Assembly (NCBI GenBank): GCA_038380795.1
Contig: CM076259.1
Span: 61,027,938 to 61,091,937, forward strand
DNA length: 64,000 nucleotides
Direction: 5' to 3'
Source: Pyrocephalus nanus
Taxonomy: Eukaryota > Chordata > Aves > Passeriformes > Tyrannidae
The position numbers and the translations under genes were made by a program. The notes under the pieces are model-generated. The model was not told the origin of the DNA, searched no databases, and saw only the letters and a list, made by a program, of their open reading frames with translations. Of this stretch, positions 13,267 to 26,713 are shown piece by piece (within the stretch, counting starts at the first letter, position 1; every line of letters begins with the position of its first letter).

Positions 13267-15454
13267 AATACAGAGGATAAAAACAAAAATGGCATTAATC
13301 CTGAAAATTGTGAGGTATTCCACTTAGCTGAAGAGGTCTTACTTGTAATTTCTAAATATATTTTATTACCTTGTTTAGACAGAAATGGGTATACAGTGCA
13401 CAGATAACCTGTTGTTTCCACCACAGCAATTTGCACTCATTTAAAAGCATAATTTTTTTAAAGTTGTTTTCTAGCATCGATTAAATAGAGTTGGATGCTA
13501 CTTATGTACCTAGTACCTAGATCTCCATTATTACCATTTGTTCTCCACAATGGCTTTTTATCATGGCACCTAAAGTTAAGTATTTACTCACTCAGTGTTA
13601 AGTTTATTTTGTGAGATCAGAGAGAAAAGGTTTCATTAAAGTAATTTTGTGTGACTGAAAAACTGCTGAGTGTCCTTCACTACTGGATCTTCCTATTATA
13701 AAAAAATTAAAGGGAAAGGGAGAAATGCAGATGTTGTTAAGCCTTATTTTTGATACATTGCTTTGGTCAACTCTGTGTTTGTTTGCAAAGACCTGGACCA
13801 CAAACATCACAAACTACTATGTTCATGAAGAATAAAAAACAGCTGTTAAGTATTGCCAAATGGTGGGGAAACAGTCTTGGAGAAGGTTTCACTAACAGGA
13901 CTCAGGAGCTAAATTCTAAATCATCTTGGAGAGCTATTCACCTTAAAAATCATAGAATAGCCTGTATCTCAGGACATCATGATTAAAATAAGCAGCTGAC
14001 TCCCATTAAAATGGGAATGGCACTGATAGGTTTGGTTGTAATGTCCAGAAGACACCCTGGGGGTCAAAATTTGCAGAAATCAATGTGCATCTGAAAAGTC
14101 CAGTGCAATCAGCTGCCTGCTGTAGGTGATCAGAGACTAACACCAAACACTGCTAAAAGAAAAGAGAACCACAAAATAGCAAACATTGATGGTAACTTTT
14201 CAGAAACCTTCTCAATTACTATCACGCTGACTAACAGCCACGATTAATAAAGTGCTTAAGAGACAATGGTGAGTCCACAGGTAAATAACAGAGGAAAAAA
14301 AAGAGGACCCTGCTGATAAACATTTCTAAAATCAGGTAATTTTATCAAGATTTATCACAGATGTTATACGTCTGCTCAACAGTGCATGTCACCTGGTGAG
14401 CTAAGAGGACCAAAAGCAATTACGGACAAATCCAGTGCCCTGAATCTTGTTACTGAGCATGATTTTAACACTTCTTTCACATTAAAGCAGTCTAAGGACT
14501 TCAACAGGATGTATATAGTAAACTTAAAAATATTATCCCCGACTGTCTTAAATGGAGAGCAAAATTTGCATTTCCAAACCTTGAGACGTTGGCATAATGT
14601 AGCAATGAAGATTTCAGATCTACTGAGAAACTGTGAGTTATTCCATTCATTCTTCCTATTTTAGTTGTTTTAAGACTATGTCTCGGTCCTTCACAGTTCG
14701 AATGCTACCCACTGTGTATATGGTGATCCACCAGGGATGTCCTCTCTCACAGAGTGAACATATCCACTGAAATCCAACACATGTTCAGAATAAAAGGAAT
14801 GAGTGTCATGATGCAGAGTTTTGCATTGCTAACCAGATCTTAGGTTTTCTGGAGGATAGGTGCAGTAGATAATAAAAGTTCACTGCTATTTTTTAAGAAA
14901 TGGAATTAGCACCATTTATGGGGGTTTTCTTGACCACTCCGACATTTTATTCAGTCTGAGCGCTGCACAGGGTTTAGCTATTCACTTACTCAGCATTCAG
15001 GGAATATATTGGACTAACAGTGTTTGCCCAGTGATTTTCTGGCATGAATAATGAAGTTGCAGGAAGCCATATGCTTTCTCTAATTATCCGTTATCCTCAT
15101 TATTCAGCTACTGTCTGATTATCGATTCCAAAACTCCAGCTCAGCACTGAGATTTGGATTAAGCAAATTAAATTTTCAAGTTACTTTAGGATAACCTAAA
15201 AAGAAAACAGAATTCTCCCTGGAAAATTATTCATTTATTATGATAAATTACTGAGATCCCTCAGGGACATGAAATTAAAAGCAGTGCTTCATGTGAAAGG
15301 TTACAACACAAGGCTGGGAAATTCTTTCATCAATTTTTGCAATTTCCCCTGATGTTTCATATCTATCTAGGGCATTCACTCTAAAAAATTGAAATTAAAC
15401 TCAGGAAGAAAGAAGGAATGCAGGGGCCTTTACTAGTAGACACAGAGATGTGAT
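13267..15454. other. Unannotated stretch, including an AT-rich TAATTA-containing block
   Basis: No gene recognised. The part at 15030-15290 just upstream of the CR1 is AT-rich, with homeodomain-type motifs such as CTAATTATCC and GATTATCGATT, and resembles typical conserved noncoding DNA in style only. Conservation cannot be judged from one sequence. Confidence 0.5.
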
Positions 15455-15968
15455 GGTCCCACTCTACTTTGCACTTGTCAGGCTTCACTGTGTCCAGTTC
15501 TCATCCCCACAACTCAAGAAAGATGGAGACTGAAGAAGGTCCAAAGGAGGGTCGTGAAAATTATCAAAGGGCTGGAAATCTGCCCTATGAAGAAAGACTA
15601 ATGGAGCTGAGTCTTCTCTCCCTGAAGAATAGAAGGCTCAGGAGGACCTGACCATAATTCTCCGGTACTTACAGGGTGGCTACAAAGAGGGAGGATCTTT
15701 CTTCATAAGGAGACACATGGAGAAGACAAGTGGCAATAGGTACGAGGTACACCAGGATATGTTTAATCTTAGTGTAATAAAGACATTTTTTGAATTGATA
15801 ACAATCTCTGAAACAACCTCCCCAGGGACGTGGTAGACTTCCCAACACTAGAGGTTTTCAAGATCTAAGCAGAGACAATACTAGATGACCTCATATAGGT
15901 TCCTGTTCTCATGAATGGTTGGATCATATAATGTTGGTCCCTTCCAACTTGGAGTCTTCTATGACTCA
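15455..15968 (+). mobile_element. CR1 LINE, 5'-truncated, plus strand
   Basis: This is the 3' end of a CR1 retrotransposon. The plus-strand reading retains decayed ORF2 C-terminal sequence (NLPYEERLMELSLLSLKNRR, near 15570-15630), the stretch that follows the reverse transcriptase in avian CR1. It then runs through the characteristic 3' untranslated region ending GGTCCCTTCCAACTTGG and a worn TTCTATGACTCAT tail. The reading frame ends about 15 codons later and frameshifts remove the rest, so the copy is dead. Length of about 510 bases is typical of truncated CR1 insertions. Confidence 0.92.
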
Positions 15969-18900
15969 TAAAGAAACACATAATGAAAGGTGCTCATGCA
16001 TGGGTGCTTTCTTAAAACATTTTAAGGTAGGATGGCCATGTTTTTCAGACAGAAGATACAATCATGGGTTACTCCTGGAGGCTTTAGAGGCACATATTTC
16101 ACCTAAAGCCAATCCCCCAACCTACCCTCTGCAAGGTCTCACTTACACGGAGGTTTTGCTGATGCTGTGGAACCACTCTGACATGTCTTCCATACTCTCA
16201 TGCCAGGGTATTCACACTATCTAGTTTTGGGCCATATATGTATCACAATGCAGAGCTCCTAAACAAGGAGCTCACTGCTATATGTCTTCTGTAAAATAAT
16301 CTCCCTTGCCTCCAGCAGACCTACAGAGTTTATTCACTTGTTCCTCCCTCCACTGTAGGTCTCACGGGAGCCATGTCAGTGAAGCCAAACAAGTATTGTC
16401 AGCAGTCTGTGTGGGTTTATGAAGTTTCTCCTCCTCCCTAATACTGAGCATTCCTCTGCCACACTGCAAAATCTGGTTCAGTGCATCTAATTATGACTGA
16501 TAGATTGCTTTTTTACTAAAATGTGAGATGAAAAACATGATGTACTGCCCCATAACAAATTGTGTGTGAAAGACTTTAAGAAGTCTTGGAAATAAATTAT
16601 GAAAAGGCACAACTCACAAACGCTGCCACCATTGCTGCAGAATACAGAGTGCTTTCTGAGTATGTGACATGCTTCATCTCCTACACATGAAAGATTTAAC
16701 AAAGGGCCAAGTAACACAAATGAGAGGTGCTGGAAATGCACTAGAAGTAATTGCCCATGTCATTCTGTTTCATGAAAGCAAAAACCAGCCCCAAACTCTG
16801 GCCTCATTGCTGAACATCTGATGATGAGATGTACCCAAAATGAAGATGGGGCACAAAAACAATTGTCAGGACATAACAGGTTTGCATTCAAGCAGTTGCA
16901 GAAATTACGGCTCTGGTAAGGCATCTCCTGACTCCAGTCAAGAAGGCTGGCCAGGATTACACAGCTGGATCCATACTCCAGCTACATTCACCGAGATGAC
17001 AAAAGTCCTAAACTCTGGCTAACCAGGACTGAACTTTGACCAGTATGGAGGTGAATCATCTTCATCATCCTCTTATCTCTGGGAGTTATGAACAACATCA
17101 GGTAAATTCTTCCCAATTCATATTTACATCCCGGTTCTCCTTGATGAATAATACCACTATCTTAAAATAACAAAGGAAAAACTATTACTGAGAATAAGGT
17201 GGGAAAATGAGAGCAACATTTAGTTCAAAAATTTTCCTTTATACTCACTCTATGACCTCACAAGCTGTCCATCCCATTTAGTTCTTATAAACTGAGATTT
17301 ATTTTTTTTTTTACATGTATTTTGACATCCTTTCTGGAGACTCTAGTAAGATACAATGAGGTGAGCCAAATCGGACAAGGAGGAGGTAGGGAATACTGAA
17401 AGGTAATATATGAGCTAAAACCCAGGAAAGGAGCTTTTCCATGACCTCCCACTAATTTCTGATAGAAGTAGACAATACTTAGTGAGGTTACAGACAGAAG
17501 GCTGCAATAAGCTGCACGGTATTATCCCAGTATATATTATTCGTGCTGTGATCAGAAATAGAGGAGTCATGCCTGTGACTACTAGAACAACCTACCTGAT
17601 GTGGAGAAAAGCCTGAGCTAAACTTGTCTGGATTCTTCCTGCAGTCTTCACAATTGTCTTAAACAGACATAAAACTTCTGCTCATCTTTCTGAACTCTGG
17701 AGTTCTACTAAGTTTTGATTCTGAAGAGACGGAAAAGATTTCATGCAATAAAGATTTATCCAAATGTATTGTCTGCAGTTAGAATAATTGACCACATTTG
17801 CTCCTCTAAGTTGTTTACCCACTTTATCTTTGTAGTTTGGTGGCAGGTTGCCATCTCTTGGGAACAAGAAATTATTTCTTCCAGTGTGCAGTTCCTACAG
17901 CATGGAATTAACAAAACATTCAGATGTTTAATCGATTCCTGTTACTTTTCATCCATTTGCTTCATTAGGCATTTCCTTTGATCTCCAACTTGTTTCTTCT
18001 TGCTCCTGAAACAACATTATTTCTCTTGGAGAATTAGCCCAATCAGACAAAAGCCACTTGCCTTTCAGTGAAATATTTTATGGGTTGAACACTTCAATAA
18101 TGTTGCTGAGAGAGGGCTCAACAGAAGTGTTTGTGTTTCTATGCACTTCATTTACTTTAAGGTTACAACTATTTTGAGGTCTGAGAATAAAAACATTTGC
18201 TAGAGCAGGCCACAACAACTTACTGCCTTGTAAAGTACATTTTGACCGTATCTTATTTTACACAATCACTTCTTCTGCTTTCAATAATATTTTTTTACAT
18301 TAAGTCAAATTTTGCCTGACCTGGTTTATTTTTAGAATTTATAGTATTTGCATAAGGCAGTGGAAATTCAGTAAAACTTTGTAACTTCTTTCCACTGCTT
18401 TGAAAGAGGCTGACATTTTTTAGAGAATTTTTTTTCTGCTACAGCAACATCACAATGGACTGACAGCTGTCCCTTCAGTTAATGCTTTGAAATAAACCAT
18501 ATAAGCATTCATAGCTAGAGCCTAGAAATATAATTTGTGGACCTGAGACCTATCATGATATATGCATAAAAGGTTAGTATCCACTCAATCATGAAATAAA
18601 ACATGCTTTTTTGAAAGTGTGGTGCTCTCAGTCCCTTTGCAAAACACAAAGACAAGTCACTCCCAAGGCTGGGTCAGGGCACAGGGCTGCCTTGTGCTAT
18701 GAAAAATCAGTGCCAGTCACCCTGACTCTGTTCTCCCAGATTTTGTCCTGGAGCTGTACTGAGATCTCGCAGATCCTTCTCAACCAACTTCAGTCTCCAG
18801 CATGGGCACAGGGGGAGCAGAGGAGGAGAGCAGAGAGTGGTACAGCTTGTCTAGGTCAAATGCATGCACAGGATGGGTGAGAGGTAAGGCCTTCCCCATC

Positions 18901-19763
18901 TCAGAGGGACATGGGAATTGAAGAAGCAAGATCACCAGAATATGAGCCCTTCTGGGGTGAAATTACCCAGGAAATTGGTTGCCCTCCAGAAATACCACAC
19001 TGTCTAAGGGCCAAGGTAAGAAGTAGATGACTTGAAGGTCAGGGAGGCAATATATTGAAGGATTCAGCTGCCGTGCCAAAAGCACCTTCCATTTTTTTCC
19101 TCTCATACCTCCCAGAGCTCCATTAATCCTCCATTAATCCATCCTGGCCCTCTGAAACTCTCATGACATGGGGTTCACCCTCCTCCCAAACCACTGCCAT
19201 GCTGAATTTTGCTGCTGTCATCAGTGAGCTCTGAACTCTCTCTTTTACTTACAGTAAGCAGCTCCCAGCCAGCCACAGCCACGTTTCTGTGTGGTAGGGA
19301 AAGGAGGTGGGAGAGAGAAGTCTAAACTTTTAACTGAGATTAATCACAGTTTTAAAAGCATGCATTTGCAGTACTTTAAATTCTCACCCAAGCACCCTGT
19401 TCAAACTAGGGCAGGAACCCCTGAAGAGCAATTGAGTTTAATTGGAGATCCACTTACCATTGTCTGTCCCCTACATGACACCAAGTCACTGTGCATTACA
19501 CATCTTGAAGATTCATGTTCCAAACTGAAGGAAAGAGCAGGTAAATAAAGCAAAACTTTTAACACTGTGAGCATCATTGCCACATACTAGTGGGGAAAGC
19601 TTTACACAAAAATTGCAGTTAATGTTACATTGTTTTATTGTGGAAACACAGACAATATCTACACAATGGAATACATATAAGCTTTGAATCTAAAAATATG
19701 TCACACTGATTTTTCCTAAAAATGGTAGAAAGCTCTTCAAGGATCATAGGCCATCTTTCAAGC
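15969..19763. other. Unannotated noncoding stretch
   Basis: No gene or repeat family recognised. A small inverted repeat GAGCTCCT/AGGAGCTC with a five-base loop lies at 16253-16273. 18660-18900 is somewhat richer in G and C, but I see no convincing exon. Confidence 0.55.
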
Positions 19764-19782
19764 AAAAAAAAAAAAAAAAAAA
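19764..19782 (+). repeat. Poly(A) tract, 19 A
   Basis: Uninterrupted adenine run with no recognisable retroposon upstream. Confidence 0.95.
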
Positions 19783-22700
19783 CACATTAGGCCCACAGTC
19801 ATCTGTCCTAACAAAATAACAAAAGAGGCTTTTTATATCTCTCTAGGAAGCTCAGACTCTCAACACAGAGGCCTTTGAGCTGATTTGTTCTTATCATTTT
19901 GTTGACAACCCAAATGCAAGGTCAAAAAATACTTCTTTTCAATAGGCCATCTGCTGAGGCACTCAAGCCCTTCCTGACTTTACGTGTTGGCAGGAAAAGA
20001 AACTCATGGCAAAGGCAAGGAATGGAAGACATCATCTCTGGGCAGTTATATAGATTTATGTGCTTCTACTCTATCAGAAGGTAACTCAAGCAATAACTCT
20101 TTGAAGGGAAATAGTTTGGCTTCCTTTTGGACACCTTGGGTGTCTTGTTTTCTTCAGTGCAGTTCTTCACTTGTGAAACATAACCCTCACACGCAACCCT
20201 CACACACATTGCAGAGCAGTCTCAGATGTCAATTTGCACCTGTGTCTCCAAGCTGTAAGAGCTGACAGCCACCTGCTGCCCTGAGTGAGGAAGAAGATTA
20301 AACTTTCTTCAGTTCATGGTGTGCAACACTTTTTCTGAGCTCAATAGATTCTCTTTTTCAGGAGCTCCTTATTCTTTCCAGTACCAGTACTTTCAGGCTT
20401 TTTCTACAGAAGTAGGAAAATCTATGGATGGAGTACTGTTTAACATCTGTACTGACCTTGTCATATAAGTGAAATGCAGTCAGTGGAGTTTGGTGAGCCA
20501 ATGACTTCTCATGTTTATCATTCCAGACTGAGGTGTGTCCTGTAAGCTGTCCTGCAAGCTTAGACCATTTCCCCACACTTAAGGGTGTAGGACCTTCTGA
20601 GACATTCTTGGGGATCCCACCTGGCTGCCACTTTCTGGAGCTCACTGATGCTAAGTACTTCCAGTTTGGTGTGGAAAGGTACAGGAGCCCCAGCAGATCC
20701 CTTCAGACTTTCCTGATTCACCTTCCACCAGACTACCTAGAAAGTGTGTTAAATCAATATGGGACTAAAATAAACAAAAAAACCAGCCCTGCAATTTCAA
20801 TGTGCGGTCACATCTTCCCAAACATCATCTTCCTGTATTAAACTTGAGCAAAATTGGCCAAACTTTTCAGTCCTGTCTGTTGAGACAAGAAAGAAAGAAA
20901 GAAAGAAAGGCAAAATAATAAAAAAAAAATCCTTCTTTCCTGACAGATTCAGTCCAGTGTTATCACAAATTGTCTGTCTTCCTAGATCCTGTTTTGACTG
21001 GCTGTGACACAGAGGAGGTGGTAAGTCAGCTGGCAGACCATGTCACTGTGTTAAGAAGTTCCTATATCTTGTTGCCTAAAGTAAAAACACCTTATTTTTT
21101 TCCTCAAAAGGGAGACTTAATTGAGGTAATAATACGTTAAGACCAACTGCATATTATGCTTCAGCAACACTGATCAGCAAATCAATTTCTGTTCTCTCAG
21201 AGTAGTGCTTTTAATTTCTCTGCTGAGGCTTCAATGGTCTGAAAAAAATGCATTCCAAAATACTCAAGATGAAAGCTGTGGCTGGCAATCATATTAAAGA
21301 GGACAATGCGACTATCTAGAAAAGGAGTCCCGCTTGTCTGTGCACAAAAGACAAGTGTCTGTGGGGGCTGAATTTGGTAGTGATCCCTGTAGGTGGGGAT
21401 CACCACAACCCTGACGTGTGGTGCTTCCAGACGAAGCAGGTTGCTTTGACTCCGTCATCTCTATACACATAAATACATGGAAATATATGTTTATTTTTCT
21501 TTAAAATCCCTTCTGAAATAAGAAATGTCAGTGCATTCATTTCCATTTCCCAAGTGAGGAAATGAAGAGAGAACAAACAACATATGACAGATGTTATTCA
21601 TACTGTATAAAGTGCTGTTGGAAGACATTCAGATACTAAGTGATAATATTATAAAAATCTCAGTAAAATAGACTTTGTGGTAGATCTCATGTAAGACATG
21701 GCCTAACAAGAAAGGTTGGTCAAGGTTTCCTTCACATGCACTGCTTGATGCCTCTGTGGGGAGGGAGGATGGTCTCATGCATCAAGGAGTGCACAGGAAC
21801 ATCCCTGTTCAAGGAATGCACCATGTACGAAGGCACTGTAAGGCAAGGGAGGAGGAAAAGCATAATATGGCATAGATCCCGATTCTTTTTAGCCCAGCAA
21901 TATTATGAATGTTATTATCTTGACTTGCCTTTTGAATCTTGCCATTACTATAAAGAGAAATTCATTTAATAAATTTACTTTATTGAGATTCAAATAAATG
22001 CTTTCAATGAAATAAATCCTTCAAAGCAGTAATGATGATTTTATTTAATGTTCTTACCACTTCCCACACAAAACCAATAGGGCTGATCCTCTTTCCGCTG
22101 AAGTCAACAGCAAAGACCTGAAACTGCTGCAGTAGGAAGATAATTAGGTTCTAAATTAGGGTAAATAACACTGTCCACTCATCTATACACACTGCTCCTT
22201 CCACCATATCCAACATCATGTAGAATAGCTGAATTTTTCTTAAGCAGTCTTTTATAACTTTAATGGGTGCCATTGTGGATAAAATTTAATGCTGGTAGAT
22301 ACACAGCAACAGTTTGGAAGCAATAGATTAATGTTCTTGCAGTGCTCTTTGACTTTTTTTTTAATTAGAATTTCCTTTTTAACAAGGAGATGCTTATGAC
22401 TGAGTCAAATGAGAATGGATGCACACAGAAGCAAAGCCATAATTCTCTCCTAATAGCCTGGTCCCTTGGAACAGTCAGTAAAACTACCTTTCTCATCAAG
22501 CCCCGTGTTACCTCACAGCCATGAACAAGAGCTGAGAGCCATCTCCAAATGCTGAGCTAACACTTTTTGTTCTGTCTTGTATCTCACCAAATTGTTTTAC
22601 ATTCCAAAACAGTATCTTTCTATCCTGAAAGAAACCATGTGACCTTTGATAAGTTTCATATGGCTGGTGTGGACTGCTGAGACTAGCAACCTGCAAGGAG

Positions 22701-25404
22701 TGGCAAAAGCCTTGGCATGAATCTGCCAGTTCCTGAAGAAGCACTCTGTGTTTTATGCTGTTTGGTTGTGGAGACAGAATTGTAAGGACAAAGTAGTTGC
22801 CAAAGGAGGATCATTTTATTCTGAGAATGGTGAAATTTCGGGTTGCCTACATGTCAGAAGAAACTTGAACCAACCTTGACCTGATTTTGTGATTTCTCAG
22901 CTGTGGTTTTAAAAATCTTACAAATTCAGACCTTTCTATTCTGAAATGTCCCAGTCCAAACTGAATGAATCCTAAAAGCCAGGACAGTGAAAGCAGAGAA
23001 ACATTTTGTGACAGAAGGAAGACATTTAAACCAACATAAGAAGCCAAATCAAGACTTGAGGATAAAGAGTTTCTATCTAAGAGTCTTTAAGATTCACCAG
23101 AGAAAAAAGCTGGATTGTCTTTTTTTTCAGATGAGATCATCAGATTTTCTCAGATCTCCCTGTTTTCAAGATGAATTAATTTCTCCCTAAGTAAAAGATT
23201 TTCACTGAATATTGGCAATGTTTTTAAATACATCACTGTCGTTGCCAAAACTGAAGCTTCTGAGCTTCAGCTTGGGTATGTCTGTTATGAATTTTGCATA
23301 TTATGCCTCAGAATATCTAGCATTTATAATTTTCAAGAAACATAATGACCCAAAAAAAGAAGAGTAGAAGGGAAGAGCCGAAACTGCAGTTGTCTATTTT
23401 ACGAATCCTTCAAAATACTCAAAGCAAGACAATATAACTTACGATAACTTACTCCTCGGGTATGTTCAGTGTATGCAGAACAGTATACTGGATGCCAGGC
23501 AATTTTTCTAATACTATGGTTGATAGAAGTGGTGTGGAACACAAGCAAAGGCAGAGTGCAGCTACTTTAGCATTTGGGGACGGGAATGCACTTTTAAGTG
23601 AATTTCATGCTGACCTCTATCACACTGCAATCCCAGAGTGTGTGAACTAGATTCCTAACAGATGAGACAAAGAAAACAAAACCACTAGACCATTGTCTTA
23701 TCAACTTCAATTATCTATTGTAAATGTCCACTTATTGTCTCATCCAGACATGTAAATGACTGCCAATAGAGAATTTCTGAGCCTAGTAGAGTAACAGGAA
23801 ATCTTACCATGAGGAGCAAGAAATACAGAACTTCTTCCCAGGTGTCTTTCAGTATTTATGCTTGCAGTCTTTGGACCCACACAAACCAGTCATGTTCTTT
23901 GTCCTTCTCATGGAACCGTTTCATGGAGAGCAGAGATTATTTGGGATTGTATTTTGAGTGAAAAATGATTGAAGGTTGGGATGGCACTCAGAAAAGGCCA
24001 TGTGTCTTGCACTGTCCATATGACGTCCTCCAGGTATCTGGCTTTTTCTGCTGTCAGAGGTGTGATACTGAGCTAGTTGTACCTAGGGTCAGACTCAGCT
24101 TGACCACTGGTGCTGTAAGAGTTCTCAGTGAACTCCAAACAATGCATCACACCAGGCTAGTTGTTCCACTCCTTGTACCACTGTTGCTGCCTCTGTCACA
24201 GTGCCATGCAAATGGCACTAAAAACTCTTATTCCTTCAGGCTCAATTTTGACAAATCTCACTGAAAAAAAGTGCCTTGAATCTATTGATTCATTGTTGAT
24301 TTTGGAAGTTCATGATCCAAATCACTTTGCATATTCTCTGTTTTATCTTGTTTTTAAAGGACCTGTAATATTCATGATCCTGGTATTTCCCCTTCTATGG
24401 AAAGAAAGACAGCAAGCAAACTAAGTTATCCACTGCATTTCTTTTTTTCATCCCAGGCATGTTTCTGAGTACTTTCACCACATTTGCCATTTCAACTGAT
24501 CAACCTCCTACTGCAGAAGTGACTGCTCATTCTATAAAATGAATGGATAAATATAAGGCACAGCTAATATGCATTTTATCAGAGGTGTTTGCCCACAGAC
24601 ATTTTCCCTTCATACCAGGCACTTCAATGAATCAAAAGAAATACACCTTTCAGAGAGAAAATAGCAATTTACTCAGCAAGTTTATTTTAATGGGTGAATA
24701 AGAGAAGACATGTCTTTAAGAGAAGATGGGTGAGTTAGCTTTGCTAAATCTGTTTTACTGTAAACCTTCGGGTTTCTTAAATGTGTATTTTATTATTTTG
24801 CCATTCCAATGACTATAAGGCTATTGTTTGATTTCTGGTCAAAAAAAAAAAACAAACTGCTTATATTAGTTGTATCATGGTTTTGTTGTAGGAAGAAGAG
24901 ATAAGAAGTCACTTCAAAGCAAAAAAGTGTGCTTATTATAAAATGTAATGGTCGTGGTGTTGTTCACATACTCACATGAGTGATCTTCAAGATAGTTTTT
25001 TTAATTGCTGTGCTCCTACAGAAACTCTCTTTTTCAAATACAAGGAATATTTCTAAATTCAAACATTAAAATATTTTGAATATATTATAAACATATTCTT
25101 TCTGACAATAATCACTTCACAGAGGACAAGTTTCTGCCAAACCTAATGGAAAAGTTTGATTTACTAGTCATAGTTAATCCAGAAGAAGCTAAAGGATAGA
25201 ATGCATTTGCACACATATTCATCCAGCTTTACAAGGAACAGACCCATTAATATTAAAATTTGCCCAAAGACAACTCTCCAGGAGAAGAAAGACAAAAACA
25301 TAACAGATGAATTGTTCTCTGCCAATTATTTCTAGATTGACCTTTTTTAAGAGCATACAGGGCTGAACACTGAAAAAAACCACCACCCCCAAACAAACAT
25401 TCTC
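19783..25404. other. Unannotated stretch with short simple repeats
   Basis: No gene recognised. Contains a (GAAA)n microsatellite (20886-20909), an eight-base inverted repeat GTGATCCC/GGGATCAC at 21380-21403, and a 12-A run at 24841-24852. The rest is AT-rich with frames broken by stops. Confidence 0.55.
20886..20909 (+). repeat. (GAAA)n microsatellite
   Basis: About five to six tandem GAAA units, followed by an A-rich tail to about 20930. Confidence 0.93.
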
Positions 25405-26264
25405 TCCTCAGACTTCAGGTGGATCTCTGGTTCCCCATGGACCCCCATGGGCTGCAGGGGCACAGCTGCCACACCATGGTCTGCACCACGGGCTGCAGAG
25501 GAATCTCTGCTCTGGGGTTGGAGCACCTCCTGCCCCTCCTTCTTCGCTGACCTTGATTATCTGTAGAGCTGTTCCTCTCACGTATTCTCACTCCTCTCTT
25601 CTGTGACCATAATTACTTCTGCACAATAACTTTCTTCCTTTCTTAAATGTGTTATTCCAGAGGTGTTACTACCACTGCTGATTGGCTTGGCCTTGGCCAG
25701 CAGCAGGTCCACACTGGAGCAGTCTGTTCCTGAAGGATTGCACCCCATGAAAAGGGATCCATGCTGGAGCAGTTAGTGAAGAACTGCAGCCCATGGGAAG
25801 GACTCACATTGGAGAAGTTTGAGGAGAACTCTTTCCTGTGGGATGGACCCCATGTTGAAGCAGTGGAAGGTCTCCTCTCCTGAGGAGGAAACAGTGACAG
25901 AAACAGTATGAGATGAACTGCCTGTAACCCACCTTCCCCATCTGCCAGTGCCACTGGGAGGGGAGAAGGTAGAGAATGGGGAATAAAGCTAAGCTTGGGA
26001 AGGAGGAAGGGATGGGGGGAGGTGTTTATTAGGATTCGGGTTACTTCTCATTATCCTGCTCTGATTTTGATTGGTAATAACTTCAGCTAATTTCCCTAAG
26101 TCAAATCTGGTTTGTCTGTGACAGTAATTGGTGACTGATCTCTCCCTGTACTTACCTCAACTCATGAGACTTTTGTTATATTTCTCTCCCTGTCCAGCTG
26201 AGGAGGGTAGTGATAGAGCAATTTTGGTGAGGACCCAGTGTCCAGCCAGGATCAAATCACCAAA
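25405..26264 (+). mobile_element. Avian ERV-type LTR / ERV-derived repeat, plus strand
   Basis: The segment matches a dispersed avian ERV-derived sequence I recognise: a G/C-rich part near its start (CCATGGACCCCCATGGGCTG at about 25434), a middle with degenerate 45-50-bp tandem units (25708-25870), and a 3' end with CCTGTCCAGCTGAGGAGGG (about 26193) and GTGTCCAGCCAGGATCAA, close to the usual ...CAGGGTCAACCCACCACA terminus. The 5' boundary is not clear: candidates lie anywhere from 25378 to 25420. No primer binding site or pol sequence follows; a CR1 begins directly at the 3' edge. I cannot assign a Repbase family name from memory with confidence. Confidence 0.72.
25708..25870 (+). repeat. Degenerate 45-50-bp tandem repeat inside the ERV element
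   Basis: Three full units and one partial unit start near 25708, 25758, 25804 and 25849. Each contains a version of CATGCTGGAGCAG followed by GAAGAACTGCAGCCCATGGG. Units differ by substitutions and small indels. Copies of this ERV family elsewhere carry the same internal array, so the array is part of the element. Confidence 0.75.
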
Positions 26265-26713
26265 GCACCACAAAGATGCTCAGAGGGCTGGAGCACCTCT
26301 CCTATGAAGACAAAGAGAGCTGAGGTTGTTCAGCCTGGCAAAGAAGAGGTTCTGGTGAGGTCTTATAGCAGCCTTTCAGTATCTAAAGGGGCCTACAAAG
26401 AGAGAGAGCTGAAGAGGAACCTTCTACAAGGACATGTAGGGGGACACAAGGCAAGGGGGAATGGTTTTAAATAAAAGAAGAGAGATTCAAAGTGGATGTT
26501 AGGAAGATCTTTACTCAGAGGGTGGTGTGGCACTGGCACAGATTGCCCAGAGAACTTGTGGATGACCCATCCCTGGCAGTGTTCAAGGCCAGGGTGATGG
26601 CCTTGATGGGGTTTTAACAACCTGGTTTAGTGGAGGGTGTCCTTGCCCATGGCTGGGGAACTAGATGATCTTTAAGGTTCCTTCCAATCCAAAGCATTCT
26701 ATGATTCCATGAT
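26265..26713 (+). mobile_element. CR1 LINE, 5'-truncated, plus strand
   Basis: A good CR1 3' end. It begins with AAGATGCTCAGAGGGCTGGA and passes through the ORF2 C-terminal region (CTATGAAGACAAAGAGAGCTG), the usual GTGGCACTGGCACAGATTGC, CTAGATGATCTTTAAGGTTC and CTTCCAATCCAAAGC segments, and ends with CATTCTATGATTCCATGAT. The frame is broken by indels and stops. It abuts the ERV element without a visible spacer. Confidence 0.95.

Noticed and set aside
13092..13436. Lys/Gln/Thr-rich and Phe/Val-rich open frames on both strands
   Set aside because: They arise from the (TTTG)n tract.
13943..13962. ATCATAGAATAG resembling a reversed CR1 tail
   Set aside because: No CR1 3' UTR sequence follows, so a 12-base match is taken as chance.
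14690..14705. GTTCGAATGC resembling a tRNA B box
   Set aside because: It lacks the flanking GG/CC pairing and there is no A box or cloverleaf upstream.
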